Source: Actinoplanes sp. NBRC 103695 (GTDB lineage: Bacteria; Actinomycetota; Actinomycetes; Mycobacteriales; Micromonosporaceae). From it: a DNA stretch of 64,000 nt. Below, in pieces: positions 32,039-39,370 of the stretch. The stretch covers positions 108,298 to 172,297 of the forward strand of contig NZ_BSTL01000022.1 in assembly GCF_030269485.1 (NCBI RefSeq). The letters run 5' to 3'. The position numbers and the translations under genes were made by a program. Below the pieces are notes generated by a model. The model saw only the letters and a list, made by a program, of their open reading frames with translations, was not told where the DNA came from and did no database searches. The first letter of the stretch is position 1. Every line of letters begins with the position of its first letter.

Positions 32039-32770
32039 GTGTCCATCCGTACCGGTGCCGGCGCGGCGTCGCACCCCGGCGAGCCGCACGACCCGGCGAT
32101 CGCCACCCGGCTGAACTGGCTGCGGGCCGGGGTGCTCGGCGCCAACGACGGCATCGTGTCCACTGCCGGGCTGGTGCTCGGCGTGGCCGCGGCGACGACG
32201 GCCACCGGGCCGATCCTGACGGCGGGCGTGGCCGGCCTGGTCGCCGGGGCGGTGTCCATGGCGCTGGGGGAGTACGTGTCGGTCAGCAGCCAGCGCGACA
32301 CCGAGCGGGCGCTGCTGGACAAGGAGCGCGGCGAGCTCGCCGACTTCCCCGAGCAGGAGCTCGACGAACTGACCGCGCTCTACGAGGCGAAGGGCCTGAC
32401 GCCGGCGACCGCGCGGGTGGTGGCCGAGGAGCTCACCGCCCGGGACGCGTTCGCCGCCCACGCCGACGCCGAGCTGCACATCGATCCGGACGAGCTGACC
32501 AACCCGTGGCACGCGGCCGGCGCGTCCGCCCTGGCCTTCACGGTCGGCTCGCTGCTACCGCTGATCGCGGTCCTGCTGCCGCCGGCGGCCGCGCGTGTCC
32601 CGGTCACCTTCGTCGCCGTGGTCGCGGCTCTGGCGCTGACCGGCTACCTCAGCTCCCGGCTGGGCGGGGCGGCGTCGCGGCGGGCGGTCGCCCGGCTGGT
32701 GATCGGCGGCGCCCTGGCCATGGCCGTGACGTTCGGCATCGGCCACCTCGTGGGGACAGCGATCGGCTAG
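32039..32770 (+). CDS. VIT1/CCC1 family Fe2+/Mn2+ transporter
   Basis: The protein has 243 residues. The opening RLNWLRAGVLGANDGIVSTA and the helix GAVSMALGEYVSVSSQRDTE are signature parts of the VIT1/CCC1 family, followed by a cytoplasmic Glu-rich metal-binding stretch (ALLDKERGELADFPEQELDE) and three C-terminal helices. Members move iron or manganese out of the cytosol. I prefer the GTG at 32039 because GGAGG (32029-32033) is correctly spaced for it; an in-frame GTG at 32027 overlaps that site. Confidence 0.9.
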   Translation: MSIRTGAGAASHPGEPHDPAIATRLNWLRAGVLGANDGIVSTAGLVLGVAAATTATGPILTAGVAGLVAGAVSMALGEYVSVSSQRDTERALLDKERGELADFPEQELDELTALYEAKGLTPATARVVAEELTARDAFAAHADAELHIDPDELTNPWHAAGASALAFTVGSLLPLIAVLLPPAAARVPVTFVAVVAALALTGYLSSRLGGAASRRAVARLVIGGALAMAVTFGIGHLVGTAIG

Positions 32771-34005
32771 TGGCTCATGTCGCAGCGCTCGTTGCCGGCC
32801 GGGCTGGTGATCCTCGTGCTGGGCGGCCCGCTGGCCGCGCGGGGACGATCGTCATTCACCGCGGCCGCCAGGCGGTCGATCGCCTCGGTGAGCAGCCGCG
32901 GCGAGGTGGCGAAGTTGAGGCGGACATGGCCGTCGCCGCCGGCCCCGAAGTCGGGTCCGGAGCTGAGGGCGACCCGCCCCCGGTCGAGGAACACCGCCGC
33001 CGGGTCGGCGCCCAGGCCCAACGCACGGCAGTCGAGCCAGGCGAGATAGGTCGCCTGCGGCGGCCGCCAGGTCACGGCCGGTAGCCGAGCGGCCAGCAGG
33101 TCACCGAGCAGGCGCCGGTTGTGGGCCAGATCGGCGAGCAGGGCGTCCAGCCAGGCTCGTCCCTCGGTGAGGGCGGCGCGGTGGGCGAGGACGCCGAGGT
33201 GGCTCGCGGCTTCGTGGAGCGCCTCGGGAAACTGGGCGAGGTCGGTGGCCGCGGCAGGTCCGGCGAGGACCACGGCGGCGGTGAAGGCGACCAGGTTCCA
33301 CGCCTTCGACGCGGACGTGACGGCGAAGGCGTCGTCGGTGCCGGGGAGCGAGAGGTAGGGCACGTGAACGGCGCCGGGACAGGTGAGCGGTGCGTGGATC
33401 TCGTCGGCGATGACGCGGACGCGGTGCCGGGCCGCGAGCTCCGCGACCGCCGCGAGCTCCGCGCGCGTGTGTGTGGTGCCGGTCGGGTTGTGCGGGCTGC
33501 ACAGCAGGTAGGCCGCGCTGCGGCCGGCCGTGGTCGCGGCGCGGAAGGCGTCGTCGAGTGCGCCGAGGTCGAGGCGGTGGCCGGGCCCGAGCGGCGCGGT
33601 CCGGACACGGCGTGCGATGTCGTGGATCAGCTCGTGGAACGGGGCGTAGACGGGCGGGTTGACGATGACGGCGTCGCCGCGGTGGGTGACGGTCCGCAGG
33701 ACCTGCGTGATCCCGGCGGTCACGTTCGGCACCGTGGTCGCCAGCGCGGGGTCGGGCGTCCAGCCCCATCGGTCGGCCGCGAACGCGGCGAACGCCTCCG
33801 GGTAGGCCCGGCCGTGCGGGTAGCCGCTGTCGCCGAGGGCGATCGCGCCGGTCACTGCCCGCACTATCGGTTCCGCGAGCATGGTGTCCATCTCGGCCAC
33901 CCACAGCGGCAGCACGTCCGCATCGACGTGACCCCACTTCATGCTGGTACGGCGCCGCAGGAGCGCCTCCGGCACCGTCAGCACCCGGCGGCCGGGCGCT
34001 GTCAC
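32767..34005 (-). CDS. MalY/PatB-type PLP-dependent aminotransferase or C-S lyase
   Basis: The protein has 412 residues of fold type I. Diagnostic parts are MKWGHVDADVLPLWVAEMD, the substrate-region CSPHNPTGTTHTRAEL, ADEIHAPLTCPGAVHVPY and the Schiff-base Lys in SASKAWNLVAFTAA. MalY/PatB enzymes are usually cystathionine beta-lyases but some are aminotransferases. It is the last gene of the radical SAM cluster: its GTG overlaps the stop of the decarboxylase gene (GTGA), implying linked function. In that setting it might transaminate or cleave a peptide-derived intermediate (inference). Confidence 0.9.
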   Translation of the reverse strand: MTAPGRRVLTVPEALLRRRTSMKWGHVDADVLPLWVAEMDTMLAEPIVRAVTGAIALGDSGYPHGRAYPEAFAAFAADRWGWTPDPALATTVPNVTAGITQVLRTVTHRGDAVIVNPPVYAPFHELIHDIARRVRTAPLGPGHRLDLGALDDAFRAATTAGRSAAYLLCSPHNPTGTTHTRAELAAVAELAARHRVRVIADEIHAPLTCPGAVHVPYLSLPGTDDAFAVTSASKAWNLVAFTAAVVLAGPAAATDLAQFPEALHEAASHLGVLAHRAALTEGRAWLDALLADLAHNRRLLGDLLAARLPAVTWRPPQATYLAWLDCRALGLGADPAAVFLDRGRVALSSGPDFGAGGDGHVRLNFATSPRLLTEAIDRLAAAVNDDRPRAASGPPSTRITSPAGNERCDMSH

Positions 34006-34511
34006 AGCTCGACGACCCCGGCGAAGGTGGCCCCGGCGACCGCCACGGTGTGCTCGGCGCCGATGACGTCGATATCGTCCACGGTCAGGTCCCGGGCCGC
34101 GAGCGCATCGGCGGCCATCTCGGCCGCGACCGTCTCGGTCTGTGCTCGGCTCGCGCCGACGGCGGAATACTCCATCACGACCGCCGGGCGCAGCGGATCG
34201 GTCGGGCGCGCGACGGCGACGGCGGAGGCGATCCGCTCGCCCGCGGCGGTGTGGGTGAGCGAGGCATAGGCGACCGGCACCAGGCAGCCGGGCTGGTGGC
34301 GTACCGGCGGGATCCGCACGCAACCCGGGGGCACGATGCTGGACAGGCGGACGAGGTTGACGTCGGCGAGCCCGGCGGCGAGCAGCGCCCCGTCGAACGC
34401 GTTGAGCGGCCTCCGCGCGTCGGCGGCGCCGGCGACGAGGAAGTAGCGCGTGGCGAGGAAGAGCCCGGGCGCGGCGATCCCCGCGTGGCCCGCGGGCAGT
34501 GCCGTCGTCAT
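34002..34511 (-). CDS. Pyruvoyl-dependent arginine decarboxylase family protein
   Basis: The protein has 169 residues, the usual length. The segment NLVRLSSIVPPGCVRIPP holds the Ser57-Ser58 self-cleavage site; Ser58 would become the pyruvoyl cofactor, as in the archaeal PvlArgDC. The C-terminal EYSAVGASRAQTETVAAEMA also matches. The classical reaction turns arginine into agmatine. Here the gene overlaps a radical SAM gene (ATGA) and an aminotransferase gene (GTGA), so its substrate may be a pathway intermediate instead of free arginine (inference). Confidence 0.85.
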   Translation of the reverse strand: MTTALPAGHAGIAAPGLFLATRYFLVAGAADARRPLNAFDGALLAAGLADVNLVRLSSIVPPGCVRIPPVRHQPGCLVPVAYASLTHTAAGERIASAVAVARPTDPLRPAVVMEYSAVGASRAQTETVAAEMAADALAARDLTVDDIDVIGAEHTVAVAGATFAGVVEL

Positions 34512-35725
34512 CGCGGCTGGGCACGCGGGGGCGAGGGATCGGCGAGCATCTCGGGGGCGTAGCAGCCGTCGCTGTAGGCCCCGGTGACGCGCCGATGGTT
34601 GAGGTCGTCGATGACGTCGTGGAAGAAGTCGATGTCGTGCGTCACCGCGCCGCCGGCCAGGTCGGTCGTGCGCCGCAGATCCCCGACGACCGGCTGGAAC
34701 GCGTCGACGCAGGCGGCGACGGTGCCGATGCGTTCGACCCGGCGGGCGGCGGTGGTGTGGAGTTCCTCGGGCGGTTCGGGGACGGCGGCGAAGAGCTGCC
34801 GCCCGGCGCGGCACCAGCCGGTGTGGGCGGGGAACCCCATGACCTCGATGCCGCTGGTGCCGAAGTCCTCGTCGACGCCGAGCTGGAAGGGCAGCGCCAC
34901 GGTGTCGTGGATGTCGCGCAGATCCCGGTAGAACGCGGCGACCTCGGCGGGGGAGAGAGTGAGGTGCGGGTGCTGCCCGCCGTGGTCGTGGAAGCAGTTG
35001 AACCGGAGCACGTCGATGGGGAGGCCGGCGAAGTAGCGGACATAGCGCAGCAGGTCGTCGCGGGTGTGGTTGTGGCTGCCGATGGTGACGCCGATGTTGA
35101 TCTGCAACGGCCAGGCGGCGCGGGCGACGGGACCGGTGTTGAAGGCGGCGATGCGGTCGATGACGGTGCGGCAGTCGCGGCCGGGGAAGACGCGGCCGAT
35201 CGGGTAGGCATCCGGCGGGAGCAGCTCCAGGTTCTCGTCGAACAGGCCGTGGAAGGTGATCGTGACGCTGCCGAAGCCCTGCTCGACGGCAAGCCGCAGC
35301 AGGTCCGGCCAGTCCGGGTCGAGCAGCGGCGCGCCGCTGGTCCACAGCTCGCCGCGCTCCATGGTCTTGGTGTGGTCCCGGCTGGGCCCCTGGCGCAGGT
35401 CGCGGTTGTGGGTGTCGCCGAAGCTCCGCAGGAACTCGCCACCGTTGGCGAAGCTGTCGGAGATCATCGGGAACACCCGGTATCCCAGTGCCGCGAGATC
35501 GTCCATGACGGCTCGGCCCTCGGTGAGGTCCATGGACCGGCCCCGCACCTGCGGCTGGTTGATGAAGAAGCAGTGCGTGCACGCCTGCCGGCAGGTCGAT
35601 CGGCCCACCTTGGTGTTGAGCTGGAGATAGATGCTGACGTCGGGCGGTGACAGCTCCCGGAAGGGCACATGGAAGGGGATGTCGCCGTGGTCGTCGTAGG
35701 CGATCGGCTCGTTGCGGACGGTCAT
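34508..35725 (-). CDS. Radical SAM protein (second enzyme of the peptide cluster)
   Basis: The protein has 405 residues. The [4Fe-4S] motif is CX3CX2C at Cys45, Cys49 and Cys52 (STCRQACTHCFFINQPQV). The motif is followed by a region (SDSFANGGEFLRSFG) not like the usual GGEP. There is no obvious C-terminal SPASM cluster; the protein has a scattered later Cys (SDGCYAPEM). The exact subfamily is not recognised. It overlaps both neighbours, SPASM enzyme upstream and decarboxylase downstream, so it is an integral step of this pathway. Confidence 0.85.
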   Translation of the reverse strand: MTVRNEPIAYDDHGDIPFHVPFRELSPPDVSIYLQLNTKVGRSTCRQACTHCFFINQPQVRGRSMDLTEGRAVMDDLAALGYRVFPMISDSFANGGEFLRSFGDTHNRDLRQGPSRDHTKTMERGELWTSGAPLLDPDWPDLLRLAVEQGFGSVTITFHGLFDENLELLPPDAYPIGRVFPGRDCRTVIDRIAAFNTGPVARAAWPLQINIGVTIGSHNHTRDDLLRYVRYFAGLPIDVLRFNCFHDHGGQHPHLTLSPAEVAAFYRDLRDIHDTVALPFQLGVDEDFGTSGIEVMGFPAHTGWCRAGRQLFAAVPEPPEELHTTAARRVERIGTVAACVDAFQPVVGDLRRTTDLAGGAVTHDIDFFHDVIDDLNHRRVTGAYSDGCYAPEMLADPSPPRAQPR

Positions 35726-36942
35726 CGCACCGGGTTCGCGATCAGGTCCGTACGCCGCTTCAGGCTCGCCTTGACGAACGGCGTCGCGCCGCAGCCCGTC
35801 GGGTCGCCGGTGTGCACCTCACCCATGACCGGGCACCGTGACGTGCAGTAATACGGCTCGCGAGACAACTCGCAGCTGGGGCAGTCCGTGCCGCTGTCGA
35901 AGGTGTAGTCACGGATCTCGTCGAACGAGTCCGCCCAGACCTCGGCGAACGAGCGCGCCCGCAGGTTGCCCGCCGGGAACTTGCCGGTGGACGCGCAGAT
36001 GGAGCAGGGGTAGACCGAGCCGTCGCTGAGCACGTAGGCCATCGCGACGCCGCAGAACTCGCGCCGGGTCGCCTGGGCGATGCGGTGGCACTCGTCGAGG
36101 AACTTCGTCACGCACAACCCGACGGTCTCGCTCATCGCCGTGTCGTGCGCCTTGTCTCGTAGGTAGAGTGCGGTGGCGTCGTCCACAGTCGACAGATCCG
36201 GCTGGTACTGCGGGAAGAAGCGGCCCCGCCCGATCGGGCTGAACGGTGTGGAGCCGAAGAAGAAGCCGTTGTCCTCGGCGAAGGTCAGCACCTCGTGCAG
36301 CTCGCCGGCGTTGCGGTCGGTCTGGGTGCACATGAGCGCGGCCGGGATGTCGTTGCGCTTGAGCAGCAGCAGGCGTTCCTGGATGTCGGCGAAGGTGGAC
36401 TTGAGACGCAGCTCCTGGTGCTGCGACGTCCCGTCGACGCTGATACTGACGATGCACTCCTCGCGCGGGAGCTGGTCGACGATCTCCTGGGTGAGGTAGG
36501 TGCCGTTGGTGGCGATGGAGATGACGAAGCCGAGGTCGTGGGCGCGGTGGAGGATCGGCAGGAAGTCCGGCCGCGACATCGGCTCCCCGCCGACCAGGAC
36601 GAGCGCGAAGACCCCGGCGGCCTTGAGCTGGTCGAGGACCGCGAAGACCTCCTCGGTCGACAGCTCGTCGCGGCGCGGACGACCGGCCTCGACGTAACAG
36701 TGCTTGCAGGGCAGGTTGCAGTCGCGGGTGATCTCGAACCAGACGATCAGCGGCGCGCTCAGATGAAACCGGTCCTGGACCGGCAGCCGCCGCAGCCGGT
36801 AGGGCTCCAACGACTGCCGGGTGGCCGTCCCCGCCACCAGCATCGGCGCGACCTCGTCCGGGTAGAAGCCGATCTCGCCGGTGGCGAAGGCGAGAATGTA
36901 GCCGAAGTCCTCTTTGCGGATGCGTACGTCCGGGACGGCCAT
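35722..36942 (-). CDS. Radical SAM/SPASM peptide maturase with N-terminal RRE-like domain
   Basis: The protein has 406 residues. The first 50 or so (VRIRKEDFGYILAFATGEIG then FYPDEVAPML) look like a PqqD/MftB-type RiPP recognition element. The radical SAM motif is CX3CX2C at Cys75, Cys79 and Cys82 (TRDCNLPCKHCYVEAG), then VLVGGEPMSRPDF. The C-terminal SPASM region has Cys in YPCSICASTGKF, DCPSC, YYCTSRCP and GCGATPF, enough for two auxiliary clusters. The architecture is that of a peptide-modifying enzyme. It starts 11 bases after the small peptide gene, the likely substrate. Confidence 0.9.
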   Translation of the reverse strand: MAVPDVRIRKEDFGYILAFATGEIGFYPDEVAPMLVAGTATRQSLEPYRLRRLPVQDRFHLSAPLIVWFEITRDCNLPCKHCYVEAGRPRRDELSTEEVFAVLDQLKAAGVFALVLVGGEPMSRPDFLPILHRAHDLGFVISIATNGTYLTQEIVDQLPREECIVSISVDGTSQHQELRLKSTFADIQERLLLLKRNDIPAALMCTQTDRNAGELHEVLTFAEDNGFFFGSTPFSPIGRGRFFPQYQPDLSTVDDATALYLRDKAHDTAMSETVGLCVTKFLDECHRIAQATRREFCGVAMAYVLSDGSVYPCSICASTGKFPAGNLRARSFAEVWADSFDEIRDYTFDSGTDCPSCELSREPYYCTSRCPVMGEVHTGDPTGCGATPFVKASLKRRTDLIANPVR

Positions 36943-36953
36943 CGTCGCGTGGC

Positions 36954-37139
36954 CTAGTAGGCGTTACCGACGAGCACGGCGACCGGCGCGATCGCACCCT
37001 GGTCGACGTGTGCCTCGAATTCGACCTCGACGTTCAGGCTGGCCCGGTTGGTGTTGCTGATGAACTTCACCAGCGCCTGGCGCTGTTCGTCCGTCAGCGT
37101 GATGCGCATCTCGGGCTCCGGTGTAACCTTCGCATTCAT
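36954..37139 (-). CDS. Candidate RiPP precursor peptide ending in Tyr
   Basis: The peptide has 61 residues. An amphipathic leader-like helix (LTDEQRQALVKFISNTNRAS, about residues 15-34) is followed by NVEVEFEAHVDQGAIAPVAV and the C-terminal LVGNAY. There is no Cys, so lanthionine or sactionine chemistry is excluded. The terminal Tyr recalls mycofactocin MftA, but the GVY core motif is absent. GAGGAG precedes the ATG at 37139; an internal ATG (residue 11) also has GGAG upstream, so a 51-residue form is possible. It lies directly before the RRE-radical SAM gene. A 114-base gap separates it from the DJ-1 gene, leaving room for its own promoter. Confidence 0.7.
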   Translation of the reverse strand: MNAKVTPEPEMRITLTDEQRQALVKFISNTNRASLNVEVEFEAHVDQGAIAPVAVLVGNAY

Positions 37140-37253
37140 GGATGTCGCTCCTCACAGGACTGTTTGTCCAGGCGGGATGCCCTCGGACACCTCCGAAAGC
37201 TAGCACCGCCGTGGTGCCCGAGATGAGCGATTCGCCCAATCCCGAAGGCCGGC

Positions 37254-37865
37254 TCAGGAGGGGGTGCCCACCCGTTCCGCGCGACTGGTGATCTGGGCGA
37301 GGAAGGCCGCCATGAAACGGTCCGTCACCTCGGGATGGCGGGCCGAGACGAGGTCGCCGTCGATCACCAGGTCGGCGGTCGAGCGGCCGTCGTACTCGAC
37401 GATCCCACCGGCGTTCTCGACGTCGCAGACGATGTTGTGGGCGCAGGTGACCCGGCGCCCGTGCAGCAGATCCGGGTCGGCGCAGAACAGCCACAGCGAG
37501 TGGCAGATCGTGCCGATCGGCAGGCCCGGCGCCGCCACCGCCCGGCGGAGGAACTCGACCGCGGGCGCGGTGTTGCGCGCTCCCGGGCCGGCGATCTCCG
37601 TCTGGTAGCGCAGCCGGTCCATCGCGTACGCGCCGATCAGGATGATCCCGGCGTAGTCGGCGGGGTCGGCGGTGGCCACCTCGGCGGTGACCGTGACGTG
37701 TTCCTCGACCGTTCCGTCGTCGGGATTGCTGCCGAAGGTCAGAGACTCCAGCCCCCAGAGGTGGGAAAGGTACTCGACCTCGATGCCCTGCGCCGGGAAC
37801 CAGCTGTTGAACGCGCAATACTCGGTCTGGTCGAAGTGGTCCTCGATCAGGACGCCGATCTTCAT
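37254..37865 (-). CDS. DJ-1/PfpI (class I glutamine amidotransferase-like) protein
   Basis: The protein has 203 residues. The nucleophile elbow is GLPIGTICHSLWLFC, with Cys in the expected position though the usual G after CH is S. GIILIGAYAMDRLR replaces the more usual GG-x-x motif. A late His (SARHPEVTDRF) may complete the site. Family members include proteases, glyoxalases and hydratases; the substrate is unknown. The ATG overlaps the stop of the GMC oxidoreductase gene (ATGA). Confidence 0.85.
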   Translation of the reverse strand: MKIGVLIEDHFDQTEYCAFNSWFPAQGIEVEYLSHLWGLESLTFGSNPDDGTVEEHVTVTAEVATADPADYAGIILIGAYAMDRLRYQTEIAGPGARNTAPAVEFLRRAVAAPGLPIGTICHSLWLFCADPDLLHGRRVTCAHNIVCDVENAGGIVEYDGRSTADLVIDGDLVSARHPEVTDRFMAAFLAQITSRAERVGTPS

Positions 37866-39370
37866 GCTTTCTCCCCCAGCCACTCGGCCGCCCGTTCGCC
37901 GATCACGAAGCAGGTCAGGTTCGGATTGGCGCTGACGTGGTCCGGCATGACGGAGGCGTCCGCCACGCTCAGGTTGTCCAGGCCGTGCACCGCGAAACGC
38001 TGGTCGACGACCGCGTTGTCGTCGGAGGAAACGCCCATCCGGCAGGTGCCGACCGGATGCCACAGGGTCGCGGAGTGCTGCTTGACGTAGGCGAGCAGCG
38101 CCCTGTCGTCGTCGAGCTGTTTCTCGGTGAGGCTGTCGGCCAGGCCGGCGGACAGCTCGGCGATCGGCTTCGAGGTGGCGATCTCCCAGCACAGCCGGAC
38201 ACCGTCGAGGGCGATGCGACGGTCGGACTCCTCGCCGTACGAGTTGAGGAAGATCTCCGGCTGGATGTGCGGATCGGTCGTGATCAGCGACACCTGACCG
38301 CGGCAGGCCGGCTTCTGCAGCACGCTCATCACGCTGATCGGCCGGTGCGTGATCGGCACGTAGCGGCTGACGAAGTAGAGCTGCATGCTGTTGAACCACT
38401 CGGTGCCCGGCGCGGTGTACCGGGTGATCACCTGGACGTCCGGGTCGGACAGCTGGGTGACGCCGTCCTTCGGGATGATCCCGACGGTGATCTGCTGGTG
38501 CTCGATGAGGTTGGCGCCGACGCCGGGCCGGTCCAGCACCACGGGGATGCCGAGCTCCTCGAGCTGCGCGACCGGGCCGACGCCGGAGCGCAGCAGGATC
38601 GTCGGCGTGTTGATCGCACCGGCCGACAGCGTGACGTGCCGGGCGTACACCTTCTGCACCTGACCGTCGATCTCTGCCTCGACCCCGACGGCCTCGGTGC
38701 CCTCGAAGAGGACCCGGTGCACCAGCGTCCCCGGCCGGATCGTCAGGTTGAGGCGGTGGCGGGCCTGGTTCAGGTAGGAGATGGCGGTCGAGACGCGCAG
38801 CGGGCCGCGCCGGTTCATCGGGATCGGGCCGACGCCGGTGCTGTGCGGGTCGTTGTGGTCGGCCACGTAGTCGAAGCCGTGGTCGAGGTTCGCGTCCAGG
38901 AACGCCTTCTGCAACGGCACCAGGTCGTCGTGCTTCGTGCGTACGAAAGGAGTGGGTCCTTCTTTGCCGTGCAGTGGCCCTTCCACGTCCTGGTCGTTCT
39001 CGATCCGGATGTAGTACGGCAGAACCTGGTCCCAGGTCCAGGCGTCGTTGCCGAGTCCGGCCCACTCCTCGAAGTCGGCGGGCAGGCCGCGCAGGGCGAT
39101 CGCCCCGTTCACCGCCGAGCAGCCGCCGGTGACCTTGCCGCGGGCGTACTCGATGGAACGGCCCGGCACCGCGTCGGCCCGGTAGCCCCAGTCGTGGTCC
39201 ACCACCGAGACCGTGGCGGCGGTGGCCAGGTCCCCGGGCAGCTGATCGAGTTCGGGGAAGTCCGGGCCGGCCTCCAGCAGAAGCACCGAGCGGGCCGGGT
39301 CCTCGGAGAGCCGGGTGGCGATGATGGTGCCGGCCGACCCGGAACCCACGACGATGTGGTCGTAGTTCAC
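37862..39370 (-). CDS. GMC family FAD-dependent oxidoreductase
   Basis: The protein has 502 residues. The FAD motif is HIVVGSGSAGTIIATRLSED with LLLEAGP. GMC signature regions include YARGKVTGGCSAVNGAIALR, LSAGAINTPTILLRSG and the catalytic HPVGTCRMG with ANPN near the C-terminus. It oxidises an alcohol or sugar. A GMC enzyme (MftG) also accompanies mycofactocin clusters, which makes its place beside this peptide cluster notable. It overlaps both neighbours by four bases. Confidence 0.94.
   Translation of the reverse strand: MNYDHIVVGSGSAGTIIATRLSEDPARSVLLLEAGPDFPELDQLPGDLATAATVSVVDHDWGYRADAVPGRSIEYARGKVTGGCSAVNGAIALRGLPADFEEWAGLGNDAWTWDQVLPYYIRIENDQDVEGPLHGKEGPTPFVRTKHDDLVPLQKAFLDANLDHGFDYVADHNDPHSTGVGPIPMNRRGPLRVSTAISYLNQARHRLNLTIRPGTLVHRVLFEGTEAVGVEAEIDGQVQKVYARHVTLSAGAINTPTILLRSGVGPVAQLEELGIPVVLDRPGVGANLIEHQQITVGIIPKDGVTQLSDPDVQVITRYTAPGTEWFNSMQLYFVSRYVPITHRPISVMSVLQKPACRGQVSLITTDPHIQPEIFLNSYGEESDRRIALDGVRLCWEIATSKPIAELSAGLADSLTEKQLDDDRALLAYVKQHSATLWHPVGTCRMGVSSDDNAVVDQRFAVHGLDNLSVADASVMPDHVSANPNLTCFVIGERAAEWLGEKA

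Noticed and set aside
37157..37218. Small hairpins (GGAC/GTCC and GCACC/GGTGC) between the DJ-1 and peptide genes as a riboswitch or attenuator
   Set aside because: The stems are only 4-5 base pairs, which is expected by chance in such GC-rich DNA, and no known riboswitch pattern fits.
36954..39370. Calling the peptide cluster a mycofactocin locus
   Set aside because: The precursor lacks the GVY-type core, and no MftD, MftE or MftF homologue is present. Only the RRE, radical SAM/SPASM, terminal Tyr and a GMC neighbour are shared.
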